Notes under the pieces: generated by a model
Seen by the model: the letters and a program-made list of their open reading frames with translations, nothing else
Database searches by the model: none
What the model was told of the DNA's origin: nothing
Assembly (NCBI RefSeq): GCF_014138435.1
Contig: NZ_JACJIM010000011.1
Location: forward strand, 1-64,000
Direction: 5' to 3'
DNA from: Methylobacterium fujisawaense
GTDB lineage: Bacteria; Pseudomonadota; Alphaproteobacteria; Rhizobiales; Beijerinckiaceae
Length of the DNA stretch: 64,000 bases
Shown: positions 23,654 through 32,652 of the stretch, piece after piece
Layout of the letters: the number at the start of each line of letters is the position of its first letter
Position numbering within the stretch: the stretch's first letter is position 1
Program-made: the position numbers and the translations under genes

Positions 23654-24580
23654 TCAAGCGGCCTTGGCCGGCGCCGGGTGGAGATCGCAGGGGCGTCCGG
23701 CCTTGGCGACCTGGCCGGGCACGTCGTGGCCGACGAGGCGGGGCAGATCCCGCGACAGGCCGATCAGCGCCGGAAGGTCGAGGCCCGTCGGCACGCCCAT
23801 CTCGTGGGCCATGCTGACGAGATCCTCGGTGCAGATGTTGCCGGTGGCGCCGGGCGCGAACGGGCAGCCGCCGAGGCCCCCGAGCGCCGCGTCGAAGCGG
23901 CGGGCGCCCGCGTCGTAGGCAGCCAGCACGTTGGCGAGGCCGAGGCCGCGGGTGTTGTGGAAATGGAGCGTCAGGCGCCCGGGGCCGACCAGCGGCAGGA
24001 CCCGCGCGACCAGGCGGCCCACCTGCCGGGGATTGGCCATGCCGGTGGTGTCGGCCAGCGTCACCCCGTCGATGCCGAGGGACAGGTAGCGCTCCACTTG
24101 CGCGACGACCTTGTCGACCGGCTGGTCGCCCTCGAACGGGCAGCCGAAGGCGGTCGCCACCGTGGCGTTGGTGCTGACCGGGGCGCCGCGCACCGAATCC
24201 ATGATCCGGGCGAAGCCGGCGATCGAGTCGGCCGGGCTCATGCCCATGTTGGCGCGGTTGTGGGTCTCGCTCACGGAGGCGACGAGGTTGATCTCGTCGA
24301 CCTTGGCGGCGAGCGCCCGCTCGGCGCCCTTCGGGTTCGGCACCAGGGCGACGTAAACGGTCCCGGGCCGGCGCCGAATCCCGGAAAAGACCTCGGCTGC
24401 GTCGGCGAGCGCCGGCACGGCCTTCGGCGAGACGAAGGAGGAGACCTCGATCCGGCTGAAGCCGGCCGCCGCCAGGGCGTCGATCAGGCGGATCTTCTCC
24501 GCCGTCGGCACGAAGACCGGCTCGATCTGGAAGCCGTCGCGGGTGGCGACTTCCTGGACGATCAGCGTGTCGCCGCTCAT
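23654..24580 (-). CDS. Hydroxymethylglutaryl-CoA lyase family protein
   Basis: A 308-residue TIM-barrel lyase that splits HMG-CoA to acetoacetate and acetyl-CoA, or acts on a close analogue. It has the family entry EVATRDGFQIEP, the metal-binding LHFHNTRGLGLAN, and the active-site loop GGLGGCPFAPGATGN with the catalytic Cys. Its ATG overlaps the CoA-transferase stop by 4 nt, so the acid is probably activated and then cleaved in successive steps. Confidence 0.9.
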   Translation of the reverse strand: MSGDTLIVQEVATRDGFQIEPVFVPTAEKIRLIDALAAAGFSRIEVSSFVSPKAVPALADAAEVFSGIRRRPGTVYVALVPNPKGAERALAAKVDEINLVASVSETHNRANMGMSPADSIAGFARIMDSVRGAPVSTNATVATAFGCPFEGDQPVDKVVAQVERYLSLGIDGVTLADTTGMANPRQVGRLVARVLPLVGPGRLTLHFHNTRGLGLANVLAAYDAGARRFDAALGGLGGCPFAPGATGNICTEDLVSMAHEMGVPTGLDLPALIGLSRDLPRLVGHDVPGQVAKAGRPCDLHPAPAKAA

Positions 24581-25770
24581 GCCACGGCTCCCTTCTCGCG
24601 CAGCGCGGCGATGCGCGCCGGGTCGAGACCGAGCTCGGCGAGCACGGAATCGGTGTGGGCGCCCAGCGCCGGCCCCTGCCAGCGGACCTCGCCGGGCGTG
24701 TCGGAGAGCTTCGGCACGATGCCGGGCATCTTCACCGCGGTCCCGCCGGGCAGTTCCGCCTGCAGGATCATGTCGCGCGCCTGGTAGTGCGGATCGGCCA
24801 CGATGTCGGCCACCGAGTAGATCCGGCCGGCCGGCACGTCGGCGGCGTCGAGGACGGCGAGCGCCTCGTCGACGGTCTTGGTCTTCGACCAGTCGGCGAT
24901 GGTGCCGTCGAGCATCGCGGATTGCTGCGAGCGGCCCTCGTTGTTGCGCAGGGCCGGGTCGTCGGCGAGGTCGGGCCGGCCGATCGCCGTCATCAGGCGG
25001 CGGAAGATCGGGTCGCTGTTGCCGGCGATGACCACGTAGCCGCCGTCCCGCGTCGGATAGGTGTTCGACGGGGTGATGCCCGGCAGGGCGCCGCCGGTGC
25101 GGGTGCGGACCTCGCCCAGCAGGTCGTATTCGGGAACGAGGCTCTCCATCACGTTGAACACGCTCTCGACGAGCGAGACGTCGATGACCTGGCCCGCGCC
25201 CTGTCCGGTCTTGACCCGCAGCAGGGCCATCAGCGCGCCGATGACGCCGTGGAGCGAGGCCAGGGTGTCGCCGATGCTGACGCCGACCCGCGCCGGCGGA
25301 GCCTCCGGGCTGCCGGTGGTGAAGCGGATGCCGCCCATCGACTCGCCGATGGCGCCGAAGCCGGGCCGGTCGCGGTAGGGCCCGGTCTGGCCGTAGCCCG
25401 AGATGCGGACCATCACGAGGTTGGGGTTGAGCGCCGAGAGCACGTCCCAGCCCAGCCCGAGCTTCTCCAGACCGCCGGGCCGAAAGTTCTCGACCACGAC
25501 ATCGGCGCTCTTGGCGAGCTGCTTGACGATGTCGAGGCCATCCGGAGATTTCAGATTGACCGCGATCGACTTCTTGTTGCGCGACTGCAGGTACCACCAG
25601 AGCGAGGTGCCCTCGTGCATCTTGCGCCACTTCCGGAGGGGATCACCCTCACCCGGGGGTTCGACCTTGATGACCTCCGCGCCGAATTCGGCCATCAGCC
25701 GCGTGGCGAAGGGCGCGGCGATCAGCTGACCAAGCTCGAGAACGCGGATACCGCTGAGCGGACCGGACAC
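24577..25770 (-). CDS. CaiB/BaiF family CoA-transferase
   Basis: A 397-residue family III CoA-transferase. It begins VSGPLSGIRVLELGQLIAAPFATRLMAEFGAEVIKVEPP, and the catalytic Asp is in VSIGDTLASLHG. The start is a GTG at 25770 preceded by GGAGGAAAGCC. Such enzymes move CoA between carboxylic acids; human SUGCT uses glutarate or hydroxymethylglutarate. Coupling to an HMG-CoA-lyase-like gene suggests a branched C5-C6 dicarboxylate substrate, but this is inference. Confidence 0.9.
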   Translation of the reverse strand: MSGPLSGIRVLELGQLIAAPFATRLMAEFGAEVIKVEPPGEGDPLRKWRKMHEGTSLWWYLQSRNKKSIAVNLKSPDGLDIVKQLAKSADVVVENFRPGGLEKLGLGWDVLSALNPNLVMVRISGYGQTGPYRDRPGFGAIGESMGGIRFTTGSPEAPPARVGVSIGDTLASLHGVIGALMALLRVKTGQGAGQVIDVSLVESVFNVMESLVPEYDLLGEVRTRTGGALPGITPSNTYPTRDGGYVVIAGNSDPIFRRLMTAIGRPDLADDPALRNNEGRSQQSAMLDGTIADWSKTKTVDEALAVLDAADVPAGRIYSVADIVADPHYQARDMILQAELPGGTAVKMPGIVPKLSDTPGEVRWQGPALGAHTDSVLAELGLDPARIAALREKGAVA

Positions 25771-25827
25771 GGCTTTCCTCCATCTTTGGTTGCCTGGAAA
25801 ATACGGCCGTTCCCGCCGCGAAGTCCA

Positions 25828-25850
25828 AACGCCATGCATCATCGTGCGTT
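25828..25850. promoter_or_regulatory. Possible LysR binding site upstream of the CoA-transferase gene
   Basis: AACGC and GCGTT arms separated by 13 bases, about 60-80 nt before the GTG start, in the 100-base gap below the lysR gene. Weak pattern; included because position fits. Confidence 0.25.
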
Positions 25851-25870
25851 CGCGAGCGGAGAACGCAGAC

Positions 25871-26791
25871 TCAGCGCCCGGCGGCCCGGAGATGGTCCAA
25901 GAGGAGCGCCGCCGCCGGGGATACCGGTCCGGGCCGGACCACGAGGCGCAGCGTGCGCGCCGCCCAGGGATCGGTGAGCGGCACCGCGGCGAGCCGCATC
26001 GGCGGTCCGAGCAGGGCGTAGACATGTTCCGGGACGGTCCCGAGACCCAGGCCGACCTGCGCCATCCGGCAGATGGCGTCGAAGCTCGGGACGTGCATGC
26101 GCAGACGCAGGGGCCGGCCGAGGCGCCGGGCCTCGTCGCGCAGGGCGGCGTAGATCGAACTCTCCGCGTGCAGCCCGACATGGTCGTAGTCGAGGGTATC
26201 GGCCAGGGCGACGGCGCCGCGGCGGCTCAACGGATGCCCGACGGGCATCACCAGGACGAGGCGGTCGCTCCGGTACGGGTAGGCGGTGAGGCTGCGGGTG
26301 TCGGTGTTGTCGGCACAGAGGCCGAGATCGGCGAGTCCCTCCTCGACGCCAGCCACGACGCCGCCGCTCGGGCGCTCCTCGAGGTCGACCCGGATCCCGG
26401 CCTGCGCCGCCAGGAAGGCCTGCAGGTCCTCGGGCAGGAATTCCACGATGGCCGAGAGGTTGGCGAGCACCCGCACGAAGCCGCGCACGCCCCGGGCGTG
26501 CTCGGCGAGTTCCAGGGCGATCTGCTCGGCGCTCGCCAGCATCCGGCGGGTGTGGTGCAGCAGGGTCTCGCCCGCCGGCGTGAGCCGCATGCCGCGCGGC
26601 TCGCGGGTGAGCAGGGTGCAGCCCAGCGCGTGCTCCAGCTCGGCGAGGCGCTTGCTCACCGCCGAGGGCGCGATCGCCGCCCGGCGGGCCGCGCCGTTCA
26701 GGGTCCCCTCCGCGCAGATGGCCGCGAACAGCCGGAGGGTCTTCAGGTCGAGGCGGCTGAGGGTTGCGGCCGCGGGCAGGTCGGCGGACAT
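25871..26791 (-). CDS. LysR-family transcriptional regulator
   Basis: A 306-residue regulator. The N-terminal winged HTH is LKTLRLFAAICAEGTLNGAARRAAIAPSAVSKRLAELEHALGCTLLTREPRGMRLTPAGE, followed by a periplasmic-binding-like effector domain. It lies directly upstream of, and on the same strand as, the CoA-transferase/lyase/MFS genes, which it probably controls. Confidence 0.88.
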   Translation of the reverse strand: MSADLPAAATLSRLDLKTLRLFAAICAEGTLNGAARRAAIAPSAVSKRLAELEHALGCTLLTREPRGMRLTPAGETLLHHTRRMLASAEQIALELAEHARGVRGFVRVLANLSAIVEFLPEDLQAFLAAQAGIRVDLEERPSGGVVAGVEEGLADLGLCADNTDTRSLTAYPYRSDRLVLVMPVGHPLSRRGAVALADTLDYDHVGLHAESSIYAALRDEARRLGRPLRLRMHVPSFDAICRMAQVGLGLGTVPEHVYALLGPPMRLAAVPLTDPWAARTLRLVVRPGPVSPAAALLLDHLRAAGR

Positions 26792-26818
26792 CCGGTGACG
26801 GCTCGGTCAGGCGTGCCG

Positions 26819-27193
26819 TCAGTCGCGGGATCCGACCGGCTGGCCGTAGGTGCCGAGACCGGCCTTGGCCCCCTCCCGGTTGACGAGGCCGAGCCGCAGC
26901 ACCGCCTGTTCCAGGTAGTCGATCGCGTCGACGAGATGGGCGCGCGCCTCGGCGATGCTCTCCTCGCCCTCCTCGACCGGCGTCTCGGCAAGCTTCACCG
27001 CGGCGATCAGGACCCGGTCGCGTTCGTCCTCGATCCGCGGGTCGCGGGCGAGGTGACCGCGGACCCGGGCGTCGAACGCCTCGATGATCGACCAGGGCAG
27101 CGCGTCCTTGCCGGAGGGCGCCCGGTACGCCAGGGCGTGGCGCCGCGCGGCGGCGCTGGCGGCCCGGACGTGATCGGCGAGTGCTGCATCCAT
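26819..27193 (-). CDS. Uncharacterised 124-residue protein
   Basis: A mainly helical, acidic protein with no recognised domain. Segments such as EGEESIAEARAHLVDAIDYLEQAVLRLGLVNREG suggest a soluble helical bundle. The ATG at 27193 gives MDAALADHVRAASAAARRHAL; an open extension upstream reads through AT-poor intergenic sequence and looks non-coding. Its stop is 27 nt from the lysR start, so they may be co-transcribed. Confidence 0.6.
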   Translation of the reverse strand: MDAALADHVRAASAAARRHALAYRAPSGKDALPWSIIEAFDARVRGHLARDPRIEDERDRVLIAAVKLAETPVEEGEESIAEARAHLVDAIDYLEQAVLRLGLVNREGAKAGLGTYGQPVGSRD

Positions 27194-27419
27194 TCCCGGT
27201 CTCCGCGGCGCCGCGCCGATGGGTCCACCCGATGATCGACCCAATGATCGACCCGAGGTCCGAACGTGCGCCGACCCGGTCCGTTGCCGACGCCCTTACC
27301 GGGCAACACCACAATCCTACAAGGCCGAGGACGCGGGGACCTTACCTTGGCGGTTCCGGCGCTTATCTCTCGTGTTCGTGATCAAGCGGCCGAGTCTCGG
27401 CCGGCAGATGGGGGACGAT

Positions 27420-28055
27420 ATGGGAACGACGCTGACGGCCGGTGCGGGGCGCCGGACATCGCCTGCGGCGCGCCTTTTCGGCGTGCTCTCGGTGATCCTG
27501 GTGGCCGCGGGCCTCTCCGGCTGCGGGGCGGTCAACCGGGTGCCGACGCTGCAGGAGCAGGCCAAATCCGCCTGGAGCGAGGTGCAGAACCAGTACCAGC
27601 GCCGGGCCGACCTGATCCCCAACCTCGTCGAGACCGTGAAGGGCTACGCCCAGCAGGAGAAGGACGTGCTGATCGGGGTCACCGAGGCCCGCGCCAAGGC
27701 CTCCAGCGTGAAGGTCGACGCCTCCACGGTCAGCGATCCGCAGAAGTTCAAGGAGTATCAGGACGCCCAGAACCAGCTCTCTGGGGCGCTCGGCCGCCTG
27801 CTGGTGACGGTGGAGAAGTATCCCGACCTCAAGTCGAACCAGAACTTCCTCGCCCTGCAATCCCAGCTCGAGGGCACGGAGAACCGCATCGCGGTGGCAC
27901 GGCGCGACTACATCACCGCCGTCCAGGCCTACAACACCGAGGTGCGCACGATCCCGGGCCGCTGGATCGCGGCGATCCTGTATCCCGACGCCAAGCCGAT
28001 GGAGACCTTCACGGCGACGCCGAACGCCGACCGGCCGCCGAACGTGAAGTTCTAG
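27420..28055 (+). CDS. LemA family lipoprotein
   Basis: A 211-residue LemA-domain protein. A signal sequence ends in the lipobox LSGC, so the mature protein is probably lipid-anchored in the envelope. The domain is recognised from AWSEVQNQYQRRADLIPNLVETVKGYA and NRIAVARRDYITAVQAYNTEVRTIPG. The ATG at 27420 has GGGGGA seven bases upstream; another in-frame ATG is at 27408. LemA genes are commonly linked to TPM-domain genes, as here. Confidence 0.88.
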   Translation: MGTTLTAGAGRRTSPAARLFGVLSVILVAAGLSGCGAVNRVPTLQEQAKSAWSEVQNQYQRRADLIPNLVETVKGYAQQEKDVLIGVTEARAKASSVKVDASTVSDPQKFKEYQDAQNQLSGALGRLLVTVEKYPDLKSNQNFLALQSQLEGTENRIAVARRDYITAVQAYNTEVRTIPGRWIAAILYPDAKPMETFTATPNADRPPNVKF

Positions 28056-28066
28056 GGTGCGGCACA

Positions 28067-28092
28067 GGGGGCGGACCATGGGGCGGACCATG
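28067..28092 (+). repeat. Tandem 13-bp duplication carrying two ribosome sites and two start codons
   Basis: GGGGCGGACCATG occurs twice in a row, giving two equivalent start sites (28078 and 28090) in the same frame, four codons apart. The repeat unit contains the purine-rich stretch that would act as a ribosome binding site. Confidence 0.7.
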
Positions 28093-28872
28093 CCCGTCCG
28101 GGCGCGCCTCGCCCTGTCGCTCGCCGTCCTGGCAGCCTGCCTGACGGTCTACGCGATCGGGGCGCTGGCGGCCGAGCTGACCTTCCCGGCGCTGACCGGC
28201 CGCGTGATCGACGCGGCCGGCATCCTCACCCCGGAGCAGCGCGGCACGCTGGACGCCAAGCTGAAGGCGCACGAGGACAAGACCTCGGACCAAGTGGTCG
28301 TTGCAACGGTTCCGAACCTGCAGGGCACGACCGTCGAGGATTACGCCAACCGCCTGTTCCGGGACTGGAAGCTCGGGCAGGCCAAGACCAACAACGGCGT
28401 CCTGCTGCTCGTGGCGCCGAGCGAGCGGAAGGTCCGGATCGAGGTCGGCTACGGCCTGGAGGGGGCGCTGACCGACGCCCTGTCCAAGGTCATCATCGCC
28501 AGCGCCATCACCCCGCGCTTCAAGACCGGCGATTATTTCGGCGGCCTCAATGCCGGCGTCGACGGCATCCTGTCGATCCTGTCGGGCGACGCGCAGGAAT
28601 GGCAACGCAAGCCGCAGGTGCGGGCCGACGAGGTCGATCCCGCCCAGGTCGCGGTCTTCATCGCCCTGTTCCTGATCGTGCTCTTCGTCGCTTGGCGCAT
28701 GAGCCGGAGCGGAAGAACGGGGCGGGGCGGCGGCCTCGTCATCCTGCCGGGCCCCGGCTCGGGCGGATGGGGCGGCGGCTTCTCGGACAGCGGATCGTCG
28801 GGGGGTTTCGACGGTGGTTTTTCCGGCGGCGGCGGCTCGTCGGGCGGCGGAGGAGCCTCCGGTGACTGGTAG
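28078..28872 (+). CDS. TPM-domain protein (YgcG-like)
   Basis: A 264-residue membrane-anchored protein with an N-terminal signal or anchor (LALSLAVLAACLTVYAIGALAAE), a TPM domain (FPALTGRVIDAAGILTPEQRGTLDAKL through LLLVAPSERKVRIEVGYGLEGALTD), and a transmembrane helix (VAVFIALFLIVLFVAW). The tail is Gly/Ser-rich, ending SGGGGASGDW as in YgcG/BA71F proteins. Role unclear; proposed in envelope quality control or photosystem repair in other phyla. Confidence 0.85.
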   Translation: MGRTMPVRARLALSLAVLAACLTVYAIGALAAELTFPALTGRVIDAAGILTPEQRGTLDAKLKAHEDKTSDQVVVATVPNLQGTTVEDYANRLFRDWKLGQAKTNNGVLLLVAPSERKVRIEVGYGLEGALTDALSKVIIASAITPRFKTGDYFGGLNAGVDGILSILSGDAQEWQRKPQVRADEVDPAQVAVFIALFLIVLFVAWRMSRSGRTGRGGGLVILPGPGSGGWGGGFSDSGSSGGFDGGFSGGGGSSGGGGASGDW

Positions 28873-29494
28873 ACGCGCGGATGTTCTGACGTCGGAGGCG
28901 CGGGCGCGACTCGCCCGCGCGGTGGCCCGGGCGGAAGCCGGGACATCCGGCGAGATCGTCGTGATGGTCAGCCGGCGCGCCGGCGCCTATCGCTCCGTGA
29001 TCCTGCTCGCGACCCTGGCGGCGGCGCTGCTCCTGCCCTGGCCGCTGATCGCCCTGACGGCCTGGAGCGCCGCGTCGATCCTGCTGGCGCAGGCGGCCCT
29101 CGTGGCCGCGATCCTCGTCGCAAGCCAGAACGAGCGGCTGCGCATGGCCCTCGTGCCGCGCCAGCTGCGCCGGGCCCGCGCCCGGGAGGCCGCCCGCCGG
29201 GCCTTCTGGTCCCGGGGCCTGAGCCTGACGCGCCGCCGCACCGGCGTACTGCTCTACCTGTCGCTCGCCGAGCGGCACGCGGAGATCGTCACCGATCTCG
29301 GCGTCCTCCGGGAGATCCCGCCCACCGCCTGGGACGGGATCCTCGCCGAGCTGGTCCCGGCCCTCGGTCGCGGCGCCGTCGAGGATGGCCTGACGGCGGC
29401 GGTCGAGCGTGTCGGCGCCTGCCTGGCGGAACATCTCCCCGCGGAGCCCGGCGACCCGGACGAGTTGCCGAACCGGGTGGTCGTGGTCGACTGA
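28862..29494 (+). CDS. Second TPM-domain membrane protein
   Basis: A 210-residue protein with a shortened TPM fold (ARLARAVARAEAGTSGEIVVMVSRRAG, then two hydrophobic helices, then GVLLYLSLAERHAEIVTDLGVL). The GTG at 28862 follows GGAGGAG and overlaps the previous gene by 11 nt, so translation is coupled. Completes a lemA-TPM-TPM operon. Confidence 0.82.
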   Translation: MTGRRADVLTSEARARLARAVARAEAGTSGEIVVMVSRRAGAYRSVILLATLAAALLLPWPLIALTAWSAASILLAQAALVAAILVASQNERLRMALVPRQLRRARAREAARRAFWSRGLSLTRRRTGVLLYLSLAERHAEIVTDLGVLREIPPTAWDGILAELVPALGRGAVEDGLTAAVERVGACLAEHLPAEPGDPDELPNRVVVVD

Positions 29495-29783
29495 CGGCTT
29501 TCCGGTCCGCCGAGGATGGCCGCCACGGCCGGTGCGCCCCTGCCTTGGACAGGCCGCGCGCGCCTCGTGGCATCCGACATTCGGATCTTGCGCGGTTGTT
29601 CGGCCGGGTGCGATGGTGCGGTGCCGCACGAAGCACCCTCCGGTTGTGTAACTGCGCAGGCCCGGCTGCGATTCCCCCTGTGAGTCCGGCGCGTCGGGGG
29701 CCACGGGGCCGCTGCGCATGAAGGCGCCGGCACCCTGATCCGAAGCGCCGCCGGCTCGACCGGCTGCGCTCGAAGAGGCCGTG

Positions 29784-31094
29784 ATGAAGATCCTGATCGC
29801 CGCGACGCCGCTCACCGGCCACGTGAACCCGCTCCTCGCCATCGGGCGGACGGCTGCTGCCCGGGGGGACGACGTCCTCGTTCTCACCGACCCGGCCTTC
29901 CGGCGGAAGGTGGAGGCGGCGGGTCTGCGGTTCACGCCCTACGCGGACCATCATGCGGCCGCGTACCGCGAGACCGAACTGCCCGCCGGCCCGGAGCGCT
30001 ACCGCCGGGAATTCGAGCGCCGCTTCGTGGATCCCATGCCGGTCCAGGCCGCCGCCCTGCGGGCGCTGATCGCCGCCGAGGCCCCCGACGTGATCCTGGC
30101 CGGCAGCATGTTCCTCGGGGTGCTGCCGCTGCTCCTCGATACCGCGCCGCGGCCGCCCATCGTGACCGTCAACGTCAGCTTCCTGTTCCTCGACCGGCCC
30201 GACCACGCGCCCGTGGGCCTCGGCCTGCCCCCGGCCCGCGACCGGGACGACCTGGTCCGCTATGCCAGCCTCAAGGCCGGCATGGACGCGGCCTTCGTCA
30301 ACCCGGTGCGGGCCTATACCGACGCGACGCTCGCGCGGCTCGGCCTGCCGCCGCTGCCGGCCTCGCTGCCGCATTCCATCGTGATCCTGCCGGACCTGTT
30401 CCTGCAGCCGACCGTGCCGGGCTTCGAGTACGATTACGGCACCCTGCCCTCCGGCCTCCGCTTCATCGGCCTGCTCCAGCCGCCGACGCCGCCCGCGCCG
30501 CTTCCGGACTGGTGGCCCGAGCTGGAACAGGCGAACGCGGCGGGCCGGCCCGTCGTGCTGGTCACCCAGGGAACGCTGGCCAACGCGGATTTCGGCGAGC
30601 TGGTCGAGCCGACCCTCGCGGCCCTGGCCGACCGGGACGATCTGCTGGTCCTGGCCACCACCGGCGGCCGTCCCGTGGACGCGCTGACGGGTCCGGTCCC
30701 GGCCAATGCCCGGGTGTCGTGCTTCCTGCCGTTCCGGGACTTGCTGCCGCGGGTGAGCGTGCTCGTCACCAACGGCGGCTATGGGAGCGTCTCGCAGGCC
30801 CTCGCCGCCGGCGTGCCGATCGTGTCGGCCGGCCTGACCGAGGACAAGGCCGAGGTGAACGCGCGCATCGGCTGGTCCGGCGTCGGGATCAACCTCGGGA
30901 CCAACGCACCGAGCCCGGAGGCCATCGGCGCCGCGGTGGGGCGCGTGCTCGACGAGCCCGGCTTCCGGACGCGCGCCGGGGCGCTGCGGGACGCCTTCGC
31001 GGCCCGGGACGCCATGGCCTCCATCCTGACGGCGGTGGACGACCTCGCACGGTCAGGTGCCGGCGGCGCAGGCCGTCTCGCGAGGTCGGCATGA
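29784..31094 (+). CDS. GT1-family glycosyltransferase (MGT/UGT-like)
   Basis: A 436-residue GT-B enzyme of the type that glycosylates small lipophilic acceptors such as macrolides, sterols or terpenoids. The N-terminal ILIAATPLTGHVNPLLAIGRTAAARG and the C-terminal nucleotide-sugar loop VTNGGYGSVSQALAAGVPIV are diagnostic. Its stop overlaps the ferredoxin start by 4 nt, placing it in one operon with a complete P450 system. Start is the ATG at 29784 next to a GTG. Confidence 0.87.
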   Translation: MKILIAATPLTGHVNPLLAIGRTAAARGDDVLVLTDPAFRRKVEAAGLRFTPYADHHAAAYRETELPAGPERYRREFERRFVDPMPVQAAALRALIAAEAPDVILAGSMFLGVLPLLLDTAPRPPIVTVNVSFLFLDRPDHAPVGLGLPPARDRDDLVRYASLKAGMDAAFVNPVRAYTDATLARLGLPPLPASLPHSIVILPDLFLQPTVPGFEYDYGTLPSGLRFIGLLQPPTPPAPLPDWWPELEQANAAGRPVVLVTQGTLANADFGELVEPTLAALADRDDLLVLATTGGRPVDALTGPVPANARVSCFLPFRDLLPRVSVLVTNGGYGSVSQALAAGVPIVSAGLTEDKAEVNARIGWSGVGINLGTNAPSPEAIGAAVGRVLDEPGFRTRAGALRDAFAARDAMASILTAVDDLARSGAGGAGRLARSA

Positions 31095-31330
31095 AGCCGG
31101 CCGCCGGCGCCGGGGCGCTCCGGGTCGTCGTCGACCTCAACCGCTGCCAGGGCTACGCCCAGTGCTGCTACGCCGCACCGGAGGCCTTCGCCATCCGCGG
31201 CCATGAGATACTGTTCTACGATCCTGCGCCGCCGGCCGACCGGCGCGGCGCCGTCGAGCGGGCCGTCGAGGCCTGCCCGGTCCGCGCCATCAGCCTCCAG
31301 GCCGGCCCGGATGACGGAGACGCCCCGTGA
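31091..31330 (+). CDS. P450-type [3Fe-4S]/[4Fe-4S] ferredoxin
   Basis: A 79-residue ferredoxin with Cys19-x5-Cys25 and Cys62-Pro, the spacing of single-cluster ferredoxins that serve bacterial cytochromes P450. An extra Cys26 is present. It overlaps both neighbours by 4 nt. Expected to pass electrons from the FAD reductase to the P450. Confidence 0.88.
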   Translation: MKPAAGAGALRVVVDLNRCQGYAQCCYAAPEAFAIRGHEILFYDPAPPADRRGAVERAVEACPVRAISLQAGPDDGDAP

Positions 31331-32652
31331 CCCCCGAACCCGCCGGCATCGTCGTGGTCGGGGCATCCCTCGCCGGCCTGCGCGGCGCCGAGGCGCTGCG
31401 GCGGGGCGGCTATGACGGCCCGCTCACCCTGGTCGGCGCCGAGCCGCACCGCCCCTACGACCGCCCGCCCCTGTCGAAGCACGTGCTCGCCGGGGAACTC
31501 GCCGCCGACGCCACCCGGCTGCCGGAACTGACCGACCTCCACGCCCGCTGGCGCCTCGGAAGCCCGGCCATTTCCCTCGATCGGGCGGCCCGCACCCTTC
31601 GGCTCGCCGACGGGTCGGTCCTGGCCTACGAGGCCCTCCTCATCGCCACCGGCGCCGAGGCCCGGCCCTGGCCGGCCGAGACCGGCGGCGGGCTCGCCGG
31701 TCTCTTCACCCTGCGCGGGCGCGACGATGCCGCGGCTCTCCGGGAGGCCCTGGTTTCCCGCCCGCGCCAGGTGCTCATCGTGGGCGGCGGCTTGATCGGC
31801 TGCGAGGCGGCGTCGTGCCTGCGCGATCTCGGCCTGCCCGTGACCCTCGTGGATCCGAATCCGGCGCCCCTGGCTCGAGGCCTGGGAAGCTTCGTCGGCG
31901 GGGTGATCGCGGCGTGCCTGCGCGACGCCGGCGCGGCGTTCCGGCCCAACACGATGGTGCGCGCCTTCGAGGGCGATGCGGCGGGGCATGTGGCACGGGC
32001 CCGACTGGCCGACGGCAGCACGATCGAGACCAACCTCGTCATCGCGGCCCTGGGGGCGACCCGGGCGACAGGCTGGCTGCGGGGCGCGGGCCTGAAGGCG
32101 GATGCCGGCGGGGTGACCTGCGACGCGGCCTGCCGGGTCCTCGACGCCGACGGGGCGCCCTGCCCGGACATCTACGCCGCCGGCGACGTCGCCCGGTGGC
32201 CGATCCCGCTCTACGGCGATCGCCTGATCGCGGTGGAGCACTGGGGCAACGCCGTCGAGCAGGCGGCCCACGCCGCGCGCAACATGCTGGCCGGCCCCGG
32301 CGACCAGCGCCCCTACGCGCACCTGCCGGCCTTCTGGTCGAGCCAGTTCGGGATCAACGTCAAGGTGATCGGGCTTCCCGAGGGCGCTGATTCCGTCGCG
32401 GTGGTGCAGGGGTCTCGGTCCTCCCGGCGCTTTCTCGCCGTGTACGGCCGGGCCGGGCGCAGCATCGCGGCCGTCTCGTTCGATCAGGCCCGCTGGCTGC
32501 CCGCCTACGCGGAGGCGATCACGGCCGGCGCCGCCTTCCCGCCGATCATCGACGCCACCGACCAGCCGCGCGTTCAGACCGCCGCCCCGGGCTTCCCGTC
32601 TCCGCGCCAAGCCGCCCCGGCGCGCCCATCCACCGAGACCGTCGATGTCTGA
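31327..32652 (+). CDS. FAD-dependent ferredoxin reductase
   Basis: A 441-residue NAD(P)H:ferredoxin reductase of the putidaredoxin-reductase type. FAD site IVVVGASLAGLRGAEAL, RPYDRPPLSKHVLAG, the NAD site VLIVGGGLIGCEAASCL and the second FAD motif IYAAGDVARW are present. The C-terminal 25 residues are Pro/Ala-rich and atypical. GTG start overlapping the ferredoxin. Confidence 0.9.
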   Translation: MTPEPAGIVVVGASLAGLRGAEALRRGGYDGPLTLVGAEPHRPYDRPPLSKHVLAGELAADATRLPELTDLHARWRLGSPAISLDRAARTLRLADGSVLAYEALLIATGAEARPWPAETGGGLAGLFTLRGRDDAAALREALVSRPRQVLIVGGGLIGCEAASCLRDLGLPVTLVDPNPAPLARGLGSFVGGVIAACLRDAGAAFRPNTMVRAFEGDAAGHVARARLADGSTIETNLVIAALGATRATGWLRGAGLKADAGGVTCDAACRVLDADGAPCPDIYAAGDVARWPIPLYGDRLIAVEHWGNAVEQAAHAARNMLAGPGDQRPYAHLPAFWSSQFGINVKVIGLPEGADSVAVVQGSRSSRRFLAVYGRAGRSIAAVSFDQARWLPAYAEAITAGAAFPPIIDATDQPRVQTAAPGFPSPRQAAPARPSTETVDV

